DNA from: Alicycliphilus sp. UBA6560
Lineage (GTDB): Bacteria > Pseudomonadota > Gammaproteobacteria > Burkholderiales > Burkholderiaceae_C
NCBI GenBank assembly: GCA_002434305.1
Contig: DJJU01000006.1
Coordinates: forward strand, 744,001-808,000
Length of the DNA stretch: 64,000 bases
Direction: 5' to 3'
Shown here: piece by piece, positions 24,969-37,255 of the stretch
How positions within the stretch are numbered: the stretch's first letter is position 1
How the letters are laid out: every line of letters starts with the position of its first letter
Notes under the pieces: model-generated
Seen by the model: only the letters and a program-made list of their open reading frames with translations
Database searches by the model: none
What the model was told of the DNA's origin: nothing
Made by a program: the position numbers and the translations under genes

Positions 24969-27056
24969 TCACACCACGGCGTGGTCCCCGCCGTGGGCGC
25001 CGAATACGCGGTCCTTCAACCGGGCCAACTGGTCGCGCGTGCGTGCCGCCTGTTCGAACTCCAGGTTGCGCGCGTGTTCCAGCATGCGCTTTTCCAGCCG
25101 CTTGATCTCGCGCGCGATGTCCTTTTCCGACATCTCGTCCAGCTCCGCCTGGCGGGCGGCATCCTGCTCCAGGCGGTGCGCCTCCTGGCCGGCCTTTTCG
25201 CTGTATACGCCGTCGATCAGGTCGCGCACCTGCTTGACGATGCTGCGCGGCGTGATGCCCATGGCCTCGTTGTGCGCGATCTGCTTGGCGCGGCGGCGCT
25301 CGGTCTCGCCGATGGCCTTCTTCATCGAGTCCGTGACCCGGTCCGCATACAGGATGGCCATGCCGTTGAGGTTGCGTGCCGCGCGGCCTATGGTCTGGAT
25401 CAGGCTGCGCTCGGCGCGCAGGAAGCCCTCCTTGTCCGCATCCAGGATGGCCACCAGCGACACCTCGGGAATGTCCAGCCCCTCGCGCAGCAGGTTGATG
25501 CCCACCAGCACGTCGAACGCACCCAGGCGCAGGTCACGGATGATCTCCACCCGCTCCACCGTGTCGATGTCCGAGTGCAGGTAGCGCACCTTGACACCGT
25601 TGTCGGTCAGGTAGTCGGTCAGCTGCTCGGCCATGCGCTTGGTCAGCGTGGTGATCAGCACGCGCTCGTGCTTGTCCACGCGCAGCCGGATCTCCTGCAG
25701 CACGTCGTCCACCTGGTGGGTGGCGGGGCGCACCTCCACCAGCGGGTCCACCAGACCGGTGGGGCGTACCACCTGGTCCACCACCTGGCCGGAATGCTCC
25801 TTTTCGTAGTCCGCCGGCGTGGCCGACACGAAGATCACCTGACGCATGCGCGCCTCGAACTCCTCGAACTTGAGCGGCCGGTTGTCCAGCGCCGAGGGCA
25901 GGCGGAAGCCGAATTCCACCAGCGTGGTCTTGCGCGAGCGGTCGCCGTTGTACATGGCGCTGAGCTGCCCGATCATCTGGTGGCTCTCGTCCAGGAACAT
26001 GAGGGCATCCTTGGGCAGGTAGTCCGTGAGCGTGCTGGGCGGCTGGCCGGGCGCAGAGCCCGACAGGTGGCGCGTGTAGTTCTCGATGCCCTTGCAGTGC
26101 CCGACCTCGCTGAGCATCTCCAGGTCGAAGCGCGTGCGCTGCTCCAGGCGCTGGGCCTCGACCAGCTTGCCCTCGCGCTCGAAGAAGTTCAGGCGCTCGG
26201 CCAGCTCGGCCTTGATGGTGTCCACGGCGGTCAGCACCTTGTCGCGCGGGGTCACGTAATGGCTGCTGGGGTAGACCGTGAAGCGCGGGATCTTCTGCTG
26301 GATGCGCCCGGTGAGCGGGTCGAACAGCTGCAGGCTCTCCACCTCGTCGTCGAACAGCTCGATGCGCACGGCCAGCTCGGAGTGCTCCGCCGGGAAGACG
26401 TCGATGGTGTCGCCGCGCACACGGAACTTGCCACGGGAAAAGTCCTGGTCGTTCCTCTGGTACTGCATGCGGATCAGCTGCGCGATCACGTCGCGCTGAC
26501 CCAGCTTGTCCCCGGTGCGCAGCGTCATGATCATGCGGTGGTAGCTCTCGGGCTCGCCGATGCCGTAGATGGCCGACACCGTCGCCACGATGACCACGTC
26601 GCGCCGCTCCAGGATGCTCTTGGTGCACGACAGGCGCATCTGCTCGATGTGCTCGTTGATGGCGCTGTCTTTTTCGATGAACAGGTCGCGCTGGGGCACG
26701 TAGGCCTCGGGCTGGTAGTAGTCGTAGTAGCTGACGAAGTACTCCACCGCGTTCTTCGGGAAGAACTCGCGAAACTCGCTGTACAGCTGCGCGGCCAGCG
26801 TCTTGTTGGGCGCAAAGATGATGGCCGGCCGGCCCAGCCGAGCGATCACGTTGGCCATGGTGAAGGTCTTGCCCGAGCCGGTCACGCCCAGCAGGGTCTG
26901 AAACACCTCGCCGTCCTGCACGCCCTCCACCAGCCGCTCGATCGCCTCGGGCTGGTCGCCCGCCGGCGGATAGGGCTGGTAGAGCTGAAAGGGCGAGCCG
27001 GGGTACTGGACGAACTGCCCGCCCTCGGTGGCCGGCTCGGTGATGACTTCATGCAT
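24969..27056 (-). CDS. uvrB: UvrABC excision nuclease subunit B
   Basis: Damage-recognition helicase-like subunit of nucleotide excision repair. From ATG 27056 (MHEVITEPATEGG) the product has 695 residues. Walker A is GVTGSGKTFTMANV, the beta-hairpin region is YYDYYQPEAYVPQRD, Walker B is DESHQM, helicase motif VI is QTIGRAARNLNG, and a C-terminal UVR motif lies in IKRLEKRMLEHARNLEFEQA. The open frame extends far upstream antisense to the aminotransferase; that part is not coding. Divergent from the aminotransferase gene. Confidence 0.98.
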   Translation of the reverse strand: MHEVITEPATEGGQFVQYPGSPFQLYQPYPPAGDQPEAIERLVEGVQDGEVFQTLLGVTGSGKTFTMANVIARLGRPAIIFAPNKTLAAQLYSEFREFFPKNAVEYFVSYYDYYQPEAYVPQRDLFIEKDSAINEHIEQMRLSCTKSILERRDVVIVATVSAIYGIGEPESYHRMIMTLRTGDKLGQRDVIAQLIRMQYQRNDQDFSRGKFRVRGDTIDVFPAEHSELAVRIELFDDEVESLQLFDPLTGRIQQKIPRFTVYPSSHYVTPRDKVLTAVDTIKAELAERLNFFEREGKLVEAQRLEQRTRFDLEMLSEVGHCKGIENYTRHLSGSAPGQPPSTLTDYLPKDALMFLDESHQMIGQLSAMYNGDRSRKTTLVEFGFRLPSALDNRPLKFEEFEARMRQVIFVSATPADYEKEHSGQVVDQVVRPTGLVDPLVEVRPATHQVDDVLQEIRLRVDKHERVLITTLTKRMAEQLTDYLTDNGVKVRYLHSDIDTVERVEIIRDLRLGAFDVLVGINLLREGLDIPEVSLVAILDADKEGFLRAERSLIQTIGRAARNLNGMAILYADRVTDSMKKAIGETERRRAKQIAHNEAMGITPRSIVKQVRDLIDGVYSEKAGQEAHRLEQDAARQAELDEMSEKDIAREIKRLEKRMLEHARNLEFEQAARTRDQLARLKDRVFGAHGGDHAVV

Positions 27057-27111
27057 GGTGGCGGGGCGAACGCGCGCGGCGCATCGCCGTAAAATTGATG
27101 GTTGGCTGTGC

Positions 27112-27129
27112 GACAGCTTAGACAGCTTA
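27112..27129. repeat. Tandem 9-base repeat in the uvrB/aminotransferase gap
   Basis: GACAGCTTA occurs twice back to back (27112-27120, 27121-27129) in the 117-base divergent gap. It could be a protein-binding site or chance. Confidence 0.5.
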
Positions 27130-27173
27130 CCTAAGGCCGCCCGCCCGCAATTCCACCCCTTCGAGGACTTTCC

Positions 27174-28370
27174 ATGTCTCTGTTTTCCGCCGTCGAAATG
27201 GCGCCCCGCGATCCCATCCTGGGCCTGAACGAACAATTCAACGCCGACCCCAACCCCAAGAAGGTCAACCTGGGCGTGGGCGTGTACTTCGACGACAACG
27301 GAAAGCTGCCCCTGCTGGCCTGTGTGCAGGCGGCCGAAAAGGCCATGATGGACAAGCCCGCCGCGCGCGGCTACCTGCCCATCGACGGCATTGCCGCCTA
27401 CGACAGCGCCGTCAAGGCGCTGGTCTTCGGCGCCGATTCCGACGTGGTCCAATCCGGCCGCGTGGCCACCGTGCAGGCCATCGGTGGCACGGGCGGCCTG
27501 AAGATCGGCGCAGACTTCCTCAAGAAGCTCAACCCGAACGCCAAGGTGCTGATCTCCGACCCCAGCTGGGAAAACCACCGTGCGCTGTTCACCAACGCCG
27601 GCTTCGAGGTCGGCACCTACGCCTACTACGACGCGGCCACGCGCTCGGTGAACTTCGACGGCATGCTGGCCGACCTGCGCGCCGCCGCCCCCGGCACCAT
27701 CGCAGTGCTGCATGCCTGCTGCCACAACCCCACCGGCTACGACCTGACGCCCGCCCAGTGGGACGAGGTGGTGAAGGTGGTCAAGGAGCGCGGCCTGGTC
27801 GCCTTTCTGGACATGGCCTACCAGGGCTTCGGCCACGGTATCAAGGAGGACGGCGCCGTCATCGGCAAGTTCGTCGCTGCCGGCCTGAACATCTTCGTGT
27901 CCACGTCGTTTTCCAAGAGCTTTTCGCTGTACGGCGAGCGCGTGGGCGCCCTGTCGGTGGTGGCCGCGGACAAGGACGAGGCCGCGCGCGTGCTGTCGCA
28001 GCTGAAGATCGTCGTGCGCACCAACTATTCCAACCCGCCCACGCACGGCGGCGCAGTGGTGGCTGCGGTGCTGAACGACCCGCAGCTGCGTGCGCAGTGG
28101 GAGCAGGAGCTGGGCGACATGCGCGTACGCATCAAGGCCATGCGCCAGAAACTGGTCGATGGCCTGAAGGCCGCCGGCGTGCAGCAGGACATGTCCTTCA
28201 TCACCCAGCAGATCGGCATGTTCAGCTATTCCGGTCTGTCCAAGGACCAGATGGTGCGCCTGCGCAGCGAGTTCGGCGTCTACGGCACCGACACCGGTCG
28301 CATGTGCGTGGCCGCGCTCAACAGCAAGAACATCGACTATGTGTGCGAATCCATCGCCAAGGTCATGTAA
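27174..28370 (+). CDS. Aromatic amino acid/aspartate aminotransferase (class I, TyrB-like)
   Basis: PLP-dependent transaminase of 398 residues, close to AspC/TyrB (396-397). The N-terminus PRDPILGLNEQFNADPNPKK and NLGVGVYFDDNGKLPLL are typical of subgroup I-alpha. The PLP lysine is in STSFSKSFSLYGERVGALS, the cofactor-contact block is HACCHNPTGYDL, and substrate-binding arginines are in ERVGALS and TGRMCVAALN. Whether the main substrate is tyrosine/phenylalanine or aspartate cannot be told from sequence. A terminator follows at 28395. Confidence 0.92.
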   Translation: MSLFSAVEMAPRDPILGLNEQFNADPNPKKVNLGVGVYFDDNGKLPLLACVQAAEKAMMDKPAARGYLPIDGIAAYDSAVKALVFGADSDVVQSGRVATVQAIGGTGGLKIGADFLKKLNPNAKVLISDPSWENHRALFTNAGFEVGTYAYYDAATRSVNFDGMLADLRAAAPGTIAVLHACCHNPTGYDLTPAQWDEVVKVVKERGLVAFLDMAYQGFGHGIKEDGAVIGKFVAAGLNIFVSTSFSKSFSLYGERVGALSVVAADKDEAARVLSQLKIVVRTNYSNPPTHGGAVVAAVLNDPQLRAQWEQELGDMRVRIKAMRQKLVDGLKAAGVQQDMSFITQQIGMFSYSGLSKDQMVRLRSEFGVYGTDTGRMCVAALNSKNIDYVCESIAKVM

Positions 28371-28394
28371 GGCCTGCCCCAACGCTTCTGACTG

Positions 28395-28416
28395 AACCGC
28401 CTTCGGGCGGTTTTTT
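28395..28416 (+). terminator. Rho-independent terminator of the aminotransferase gene
   Basis: CCGCC (28397-28401) and GGCGG (28406-28410) form a GC stem around TTCG, extended by flanking AA and TT, followed by six T. Confidence 0.9.
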
Positions 28417-28440
28417 CATGGCTGGCAGGGAGGCACGGCA

Positions 28441-28505
28441 CTATGGAAACAATAGCTGCTTGCGCTTGCCCCGCCTGGTCTTGAGGCCGATTTGACTACT
28501 ATTGT
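28441..28505. repeat. Interspersed repeat copy (short form)
   Basis: AACAATAGCTGCTTGCGCTT (from 28448) is followed by CTTGAGGCCGATTTGACTAC. The same order of segments is seen at 17554 and 59506. It lies in the gap between the aminotransferase terminator and the small gene at 28615. Confidence 0.7.
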
Positions 28506-28614
28506 TGCATCCGGTGCGGCCACGTCCGACAGCCACCGCGTACCGGCCCTGACACGGCCGCCCGCGCTGCAAAGCTCCAATAGGCAGCAATCATTTCAGC
28601 CGGAGACCTGTGCC

Positions 28615-29025
28615 ATGAACCCTTTCGTCCTCACCCCCGAAATGACTTCCGCCTCCGGCACCTTCTATCCGACCGGATACGTCTTTGCGTTGTTCAAGGA
28701 CGAAGATGCTGCGCGAAAGGCCGGGCAGGCCCTGTCCGACGGGGGGCACGTCGACGTGGCTCATGCCCGCCCACAGGAGATCCTGGAGCACGTCGTGCGC
28801 ACCCTGGGCAATGCCGACACCCCCCTGCCCTCGGTGGGCGCGGAAGGCGTGATCGTGCGCCGCATTGCCGAATTGGCCAGCGGCGGCTGCCACGCTCTGC
28901 TGTTTGAGGCCGCGGACGACGACACGCCCGACAGCCTGCGCGACCTGCTGCAGGCGCAGGCAGCCCTGGCGGCTTTTTATTACCGTCGGCTGATCATCGA
29001 AGATCTGATCACTGCACCTGCCTGA
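28615..29025 (+). CDS. Conserved hypothetical protein, 136 residues
   Basis: I do not recognise a named family. The ATG at 28615 follows a GGAGA ribosome-binding site, and the frame has strong GC3 coding bias. The product MNPFVLTPEMTSASG has no signal peptide or membrane segment. Residues about 20-60 (YVFALFKDEDAARKAGQALS) resemble ferredoxin-like alpha/beta modules found in general-stress-like proteins, with a later RRIAELASGGCHALLFEA strand-like segment. It ends 17 bases before the convergent ygiQ stop. Likely a soluble cytosolic protein. Function unknown. Confidence 0.65.
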   Translation: MNPFVLTPEMTSASGTFYPTGYVFALFKDEDAARKAGQALSDGGHVDVAHARPQEILEHVVRTLGNADTPLPSVGAEGVIVRRIAELASGGCHALLFEAADDDTPDSLRDLLQAQAALAAFYYRRLIIEDLITAPA

Positions 29026-29042
29026 TGGAGGCAGGCGGGGTC

Positions 29043-31448
<2,406 letters not shown>

Positions 31449-31560
31449 CGGCGGGCTTTCGAGCGGGGCCGGACATTCTAGGAGGCCCTCCTTGCCGGCG
31501 CTGGCGCGCGGTTATAGGCGCGGCGCCGGCCGGCGCCGCGGGGTTAAGCTCGGCCGGCCC

Positions 31561-32151
31561 ATGTCCTACTCACTCAGCGCCCCGGCCCATCACGAACTGG
31601 TCATCAAGAAAAGTCGCTTCATCGCCTGCGTGCAGCCCGTGGACGGGCGCGCCCAGGCGCAGGCCGTGGTGGACGGATTGCGGCGCGAGCACCCTGGCGC
31701 CGCCCACGTGTGCTGGGCGCTGCTGGCCGGCGGGCAGTCGGCCGCGGTGGACGACGGCGAGCCCAGCGGCACGGCCGGGCGGCCCATGCTGGACGTGCTG
31801 CGCCACCAGCAGCTGGAGGGCGTGCTGGCCACGGTGGTGCGCTACTTCGGCGGCGTCAAGCTGGGCGCGGGCGGCCTGGTGCGTGCCTATACCGACAGCG
31901 TGGCCCAGGCCCTGCTGGGCGTCGAGAAGGTGCCGCGCCAGCGCATGGTCCAGCTGTGCCCCAGCGTGCCCTACCCGCTTGAAGGCCTGCTGCGCCGCGA
32001 GATCGCCGCCGCCGGCGCGCAGCTGCTGGACGTGCGCCATGCCTCGCAGGTCACGTTCACCCTGTCGCTGCCGGAAGCGCAGGCGGCGCCCTTCGCCGCG
32101 CGCCTGGACGAGCTGGCCAGCGGCCGGGTGGCCTGGCTGCCGGCGGACTGA
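31561..32151 (+). CDS. YigZ/IMPACT-family protein
   Basis: Product of 196 residues from ATG 31561 (MSYSLSAPAHHELVIKKSRF). The N-terminal IMPACT domain has KKSRFIACV, EHPGAAHVCWA, DDGEPSGTAGRPML and VVRYFGGVKLGAGGLVRAY, all family signatures. A C-terminal DUF1949 domain follows. The family (YigZ, human IMPACT) is linked to regulation of translation factors or unknown functions; no enzyme activity is assigned. An upstream in-frame ATG at 31405 would overlap ygiQ and was rejected. Confidence 0.9.
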   Translation: MSYSLSAPAHHELVIKKSRFIACVQPVDGRAQAQAVVDGLRREHPGAAHVCWALLAGGQSAAVDDGEPSGTAGRPMLDVLRHQQLEGVLATVVRYFGGVKLGAGGLVRAYTDSVAQALLGVEKVPRQRMVQLCPSVPYPLEGLLRREIAAAGAQLLDVRHASQVTFTLSLPEAQAAPFAARLDELASGRVAWLPAD

Positions 32152-32239
32152 CGTGCGCCGGCACGCGGACCTTGGCATGCCGGACTACAGCCGCGCACCG
32201 GCGCGGCGTGGACACTGACCTGCCCGACCGCTCTGCCCT

Positions 32240-33664
32240 ATGAACCAGACTCTCGACACCCTCATCATCGGCGCCGGCACCGCCGGGCTGGCCGCGCTGC
32301 GCGAGGTGCGCAAGCGCACGGACAACTTCCTCATCGCCAACGAAGGGCCCTGGGGCACGACCTGCGCCCGCGTGGGCTGCATGCCCTCCAAGATGCTGGT
32401 GGAGGCCGCCAATGCCCTGCACACGCGCGAGCGCTTCGACACCTTCGGCCTGCGCGGCGGCAAGGATCTGCGCGCCGACCTGCCGGCCGTGCTGCAGCGC
32501 GTGCGTGCGCTGCGCGACGAGTTCGTCGCGGGCACCATCCGCGCCAGCGACGCGGGCGGCAAGGCCGTCTCCGGCCGTGCGCGGCTGCTGGACGCGCAGC
32601 GCGTAGAGGTCGCCGGCCGCACCTACCGCACGCGCAGCGTCATCGTGGCTACGGGCTCGCGCCCGGTGGTGCCCGCCGACTGGCTGGCTTTTGGCGACCG
32701 CATCCTGACCACCGACACGCTGTTCGAGCAACCCACCCTGGGCCCGCGCATGGCCGTGATCGGCCTGGGCAGCATAGGCACCGAGATGGCGCAGGCATTA
32801 GCGCGCCTGGGCGTGGAGGTAGTGGCCTTTGTCACCAGCGAGCGCGTGGCCGGCCTGCGCGACGAGGCTGTCAACGCGACGCTGTACGAGCGCCTGAAGG
32901 GAGAGTTCGCCATCAGCGTGGGCGAGCATGCCGAGCTGCGCGAGCTGGCCGGCGGCATCGAGGTGAGCAATGGCAAGACCACCGTGGTGGTCGACCAGGT
33001 GCTGGCCGCCATGGGCCGCACGCCCAACATCGAATACCTGGGGCTGGACACGCTCGGGCCGGTGCTGGACGAGCGCGGCCTGCCGCCCGTGGATCCGTGC
33101 ACGCTGCAGATCGGCGACACGCCGGTGTTCCTGGCTGGCGATGTGGACCGCGACCGCCCGCTGCTGCACGAGGCCGCGGACGAGGGCCACATGGCCGGCA
33201 TCAATGCGGTGCTGGCCGCACAGGGCCGGCCCCTGCGGCACTTTCGTCGGCGCGTACCGCTGGCCATCACCTTTTCCGATCCGCAGGCGGCCAGCGTCGG
33301 CATGGCCTATGCGCAATTGCAAAAGCAACCGCACCTGGTGGGCGAGGTGGATTTTTCGCGCCAGGGCCGTGCCCGCGTGGCCCTGCGCAACGCCGGCCTG
33401 CTGCGCGTGTATGCCGAGCCGCAGACGGGTCGCCTGCTGGGTGCGCAGATGTGCGCGCCCTCGGGCGAACACCTGGCCCAGCTGCTGGCCCTTGCCATTG
33501 ACCGCGAGCTGACGGTGCGGGACCTGCTGCGCATGCCCGTCTACCACCCCACGCTGGAGGAAGGCCTGCGCACCGCGCTACGCCAGCTGTCGCGCCAGCT
33601 GCCGTCGGGCAACGACTCGGACCTGTCGGACTGCGAGAACCTGGGCGCCAGCGCCCTGGACTGA
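32240..33664 (+). CDS. Orphan dihydrolipoyl dehydrogenase-like pyridine nucleotide-disulfide oxidoreductase
   Basis: FAD-dependent oxidoreductase of 474 residues. N-terminal GAGTAGLAALREVRK binds FAD. The active disulfide is in CARVGCMPSKML. NAD-binding GLGSIGTEMAQAL is near 175, and the C-terminal His-Glu dyad lies in VYHPTLEEGLRTAL. This is the Lpd/mercuric reductase class, but unlike lpdA in this window it has no lipoyl domain and is not next to 2-oxoacid dehydrogenase genes. Related proteins are often annotated as dihydrolipoyl dehydrogenase; the true acceptor is unclear. Its stop is 3 bases from the convergent amine oxidase stop. Confidence 0.85.
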   Translation: MNQTLDTLIIGAGTAGLAALREVRKRTDNFLIANEGPWGTTCARVGCMPSKMLVEAANALHTRERFDTFGLRGGKDLRADLPAVLQRVRALRDEFVAGTIRASDAGGKAVSGRARLLDAQRVEVAGRTYRTRSVIVATGSRPVVPADWLAFGDRILTTDTLFEQPTLGPRMAVIGLGSIGTEMAQALARLGVEVVAFVTSERVAGLRDEAVNATLYERLKGEFAISVGEHAELRELAGGIEVSNGKTTVVVDQVLAAMGRTPNIEYLGLDTLGPVLDERGLPPVDPCTLQIGDTPVFLAGDVDRDRPLLHEAADEGHMAGINAVLAAQGRPLRHFRRRVPLAITFSDPQAASVGMAYAQLQKQPHLVGEVDFSRQGRARVALRNAGLLRVYAEPQTGRLLGAQMCAPSGEHLAQLLALAIDRELTVRDLLRMPVYHPTLEEGLRTALRQLSRQLPSGNDSDLSDCENLGASALD

Positions 33665-33667
33665 ACG

Positions 33668-34807
33668 CTAGCGCAGCCGCGCCGGCGACAGCGCCTCGGG
33701 CACCACGCCCTCGCGCACCAGGCCTGGGTGCAGCGGCTCGCCCAGCAGCAGGTTGCGCGCCAGCAAGGCGGCGCCGGCCGCGCTCTGGATGCCATAGCCA
33801 CCCTGGGCGGCCAGCCAGAAGAAGCCATCCGTACCCGCGTCAGGGCCGATGACCAGGTCGCCGTCGGCGACGAAAGAGCGCAGCCCGGCCCAGGTGCGCG
33901 TCGGGCGGCGGATCTGAAACAGCGTCCTCTCCTCGATGCGGTGGATACCGAGGGCCACGTCCAGCTCCTCAGGCACCACGTCGTGCGGCGGCACCGGGTC
34001 GGCGTTGGCCGGCGAGCCCAGCAGTTGGCCGGCGTCGGGCTTGAAGTACCACTGCTCGTCGATGTCGATGGCTGCCGGCCAGGCCGCGGCCTGCATGCCC
34101 GCTGGCACGGGGAAGGTGAAGGCCGTGCGCCGGCGCGGCTGCAGGCCGATGGGCGCCACGCCGGCCAGGCGCGCCAGCTCGTCGGCCCAGGCACCGGCGG
34201 CGTTCACTACCGCGCCTGCGCGCAGCACTTCCCCACTGGCCAGCGTGACGGCCCAGCCGCCTGGGGCGCGCTGCAGCGCGGTGACTTCGGCATCCGTGCG
34301 CAGCACGGCGCCGCGCCGTCGCGCGCCGCGCAGGTAGCCCTGGTGCAGCGCATGCACGTCGATGTCGGCGGCATCGGGCTCCAGCATGCCGGCGGCCACG
34401 GCCTCGGGCCTCAGGCAGGGCAACAGGGCCAGCAGCTCGTCGCGCGTGAGCAGACGCACGGCCGGGTTGCGCCGGCGCGCGTCTTCGAAGGCTGCATGCA
34501 GCGCCGGCAGTTGCTGCGGCCCCGCCACATAGGCCACGCCGCGCGGGGTGAGGATGGGGGCGTCCCCGAACTCCGGCGGCGGCGCGTCGTAGAAGGCGCG
34601 GCTGGCGCGCGTCAAGGCCTGGATGTTGGGCGTGCCGTAAGTGGCGCTGTAGAGCGCCGCCGAGCGACCGGTGGTGTGGTAGCCGGGCTGGGATTCGCGC
34701 TCCAGCAGCAGCACGCGCCGCGTCGCAGCCAGTTCCCAGGCTACGGACGCACCGGCAATGCCCGCGCCGATGACCACGAAGTCGCAATCGCTATTTGCCT
34801 GCGCCAT
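33668..34807 (-). CDS. FAD-dependent amino acid/amine oxidoreductase (DAO family)
   Basis: Product of 379 residues from ATG 34807 (MAQANSDCDFVVIGAGIAGA). The GAGIAG FAD motif is followed by LLLERESQPGYHTTGRSAAL, then GVAYVAGPQQL, AVVNAAGAWADELA and the C-terminal GGYGIQSAAGAALLAR. These fit the DAO superfamily (glycine or D-amino acid oxidase-like, DadA-like). The substrate is not predictable. Divergent from the suf operon; the 130-base gap holds the probable sufB promoter. Confidence 0.8.
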   Translation of the reverse strand: MAQANSDCDFVVIGAGIAGASVAWELAATRRVLLLERESQPGYHTTGRSAALYSATYGTPNIQALTRASRAFYDAPPPEFGDAPILTPRGVAYVAGPQQLPALHAAFEDARRRNPAVRLLTRDELLALLPCLRPEAVAAGMLEPDAADIDVHALHQGYLRGARRRGAVLRTDAEVTALQRAPGGWAVTLASGEVLRAGAVVNAAGAWADELARLAGVAPIGLQPRRRTAFTFPVPAGMQAAAWPAAIDIDEQWYFKPDAGQLLGSPANADPVPPHDVVPEELDVALGIHRIEERTLFQIRRPTRTWAGLRSFVADGDLVIGPDAGTDGFFWLAAQGGYGIQSAAGAALLARNLLLGEPLHPGLVREGVVPEALSPARLR

Positions 34808-34880
34808 GCTGCACCCTTGCAAAACACCCGATCGTAGTGCCTGCAATCTCCCTGGCACAGATGCGGGCACCTCATCGGAC

Positions 34881-34909
34881 TGGGCAGAAAAACAAAAGAT
34901 GCATATTAT
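34881..34909 (+). promoter_or_regulatory. Possible promoter of the suf operon
   Basis: TGGGCA (34881-34886) and TATTAT (34904-34909) are 17 bases apart and about 29 bases upstream of the sufB start codon. The -10 region is AT-rich in an otherwise GC-rich sequence. No regulator site was recognised. Confidence 0.35.
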
Positions 34910-34937
34910 GTGAATATTAAAACAAGCAGCCCATGCC

Positions 34938-36413
<1,476 letters not shown>

Positions 36414-36416
36414 GCA

Positions 36417-36470
36417 TGAAAAACGACTCTAGCGCTTACCAAACAAGCGCGAGCAGCTATCAAATTTGAA
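36417..36470. repeat. Interspersed repeat copy between sufB and sufC
   Basis: GACTCTAGCGCTTACC and CAAGCGCGAGCAGCTATC are inverted relatives separated by a few bases, forming a compact hairpin. It sits in the only sizeable gap of the suf operon and ends just before the sufC ribosome-binding site (GAAGGAAACC). Confidence 0.75.
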
Positions 36471-36480
36471 GGAAACCACG

Positions 36481-37251
36481 ATGACCACAACCACCCCCCT
36501 GCTGCAGGTGCGCGACCTGCGCGTGCAGATCGGCGAACGCACCGTGCTGCAGTCCGTCTCGCTAAACGTGCCCGCCGGCAGCCTGGCCGTACTGATGGGC
36601 GCCAATGGCAGCGGCAAGAGCACGCTGGGCATGGCGCTGGCCGGCCACCCCAGCTACCACGTCACTGGCGGCCAGGCGCTGCTGGCCGGGCAGGACCTGC
36701 TGCCCCTGGCCGCGCACGAGCGGGCCCGCGCCGGCCTGTTCGTGTCCTTCCAGTCGCCGCCGGACATCCCCGGTGTGAAAAACAACCTGTTCATCCGCAC
36801 CGCGCTGAATGCCGTGCACGAAGCGCGCGGCGAGCAGCCGCTGGACGCCTTTGACTTCCTGGCCAGCGCCAAGCAGTCAGCCAAGGAACTGGGCCTGCCC
36901 GAGACCCTGCTGGCGCGCCCGGTCAACGAAGGCTTTTCCGGCGGCGAGCGCAAGAGGAATGAGCTATTGCAGCTGGCGCTGCTCCAGCCCCGGGTGGCGC
37001 TGCTCGACGAGATCGACTCCGGCCTGGACGTGGACGGCGTGCGTGCCGTGGTGGGCCTGGTGCAGCGCCTGCGCGCACAGGGCACGGGCTTTGTCGTGGT
37101 CTCGCACTACCTCACGATGATCGAGCAGCTGGAGCCCGATGCCGTGCTGCGCCTGGACCAGGGGCGCATCGCCGAGACCGGCGGCATGGAGCTGGCGCGC
37201 GGCATCGCCCGCACCGGCTTTGTCCGTCCCCGCGAAGCCGTGGAGGCCTGA
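36481..37251 (+). CDS. sufC: Fe-S cluster assembly ATPase SufC
   Basis: ABC-type ATPase that powers the SufBCD complex. Product of 256 residues with Walker A GANGSGKSTLGMALAG, the SufC-specific FVSFQSPPDIPGV, signature FSGGERKRNELLQ, Walker B ALLDEIDSGLDVDG, and H-loop VVSHYLT. The ATG at 36481 follows a GAAGGAAA site; an in-frame ATG at 36466 lies in the repeat. sufD starts 4 bases after the stop. Confidence 0.98.
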   Translation: MTTTTPLLQVRDLRVQIGERTVLQSVSLNVPAGSLAVLMGANGSGKSTLGMALAGHPSYHVTGGQALLAGQDLLPLAAHERARAGLFVSFQSPPDIPGVKNNLFIRTALNAVHEARGEQPLDAFDFLASAKQSAKELGLPETLLARPVNEGFSGGERKRNELLQLALLQPRVALLDEIDSGLDVDGVRAVVGLVQRLRAQGTGFVVVSHYLTMIEQLEPDAVLRLDQGRIAETGGMELARGIARTGFVRPREAVEA

Positions 37252-37255
37252 CGCC

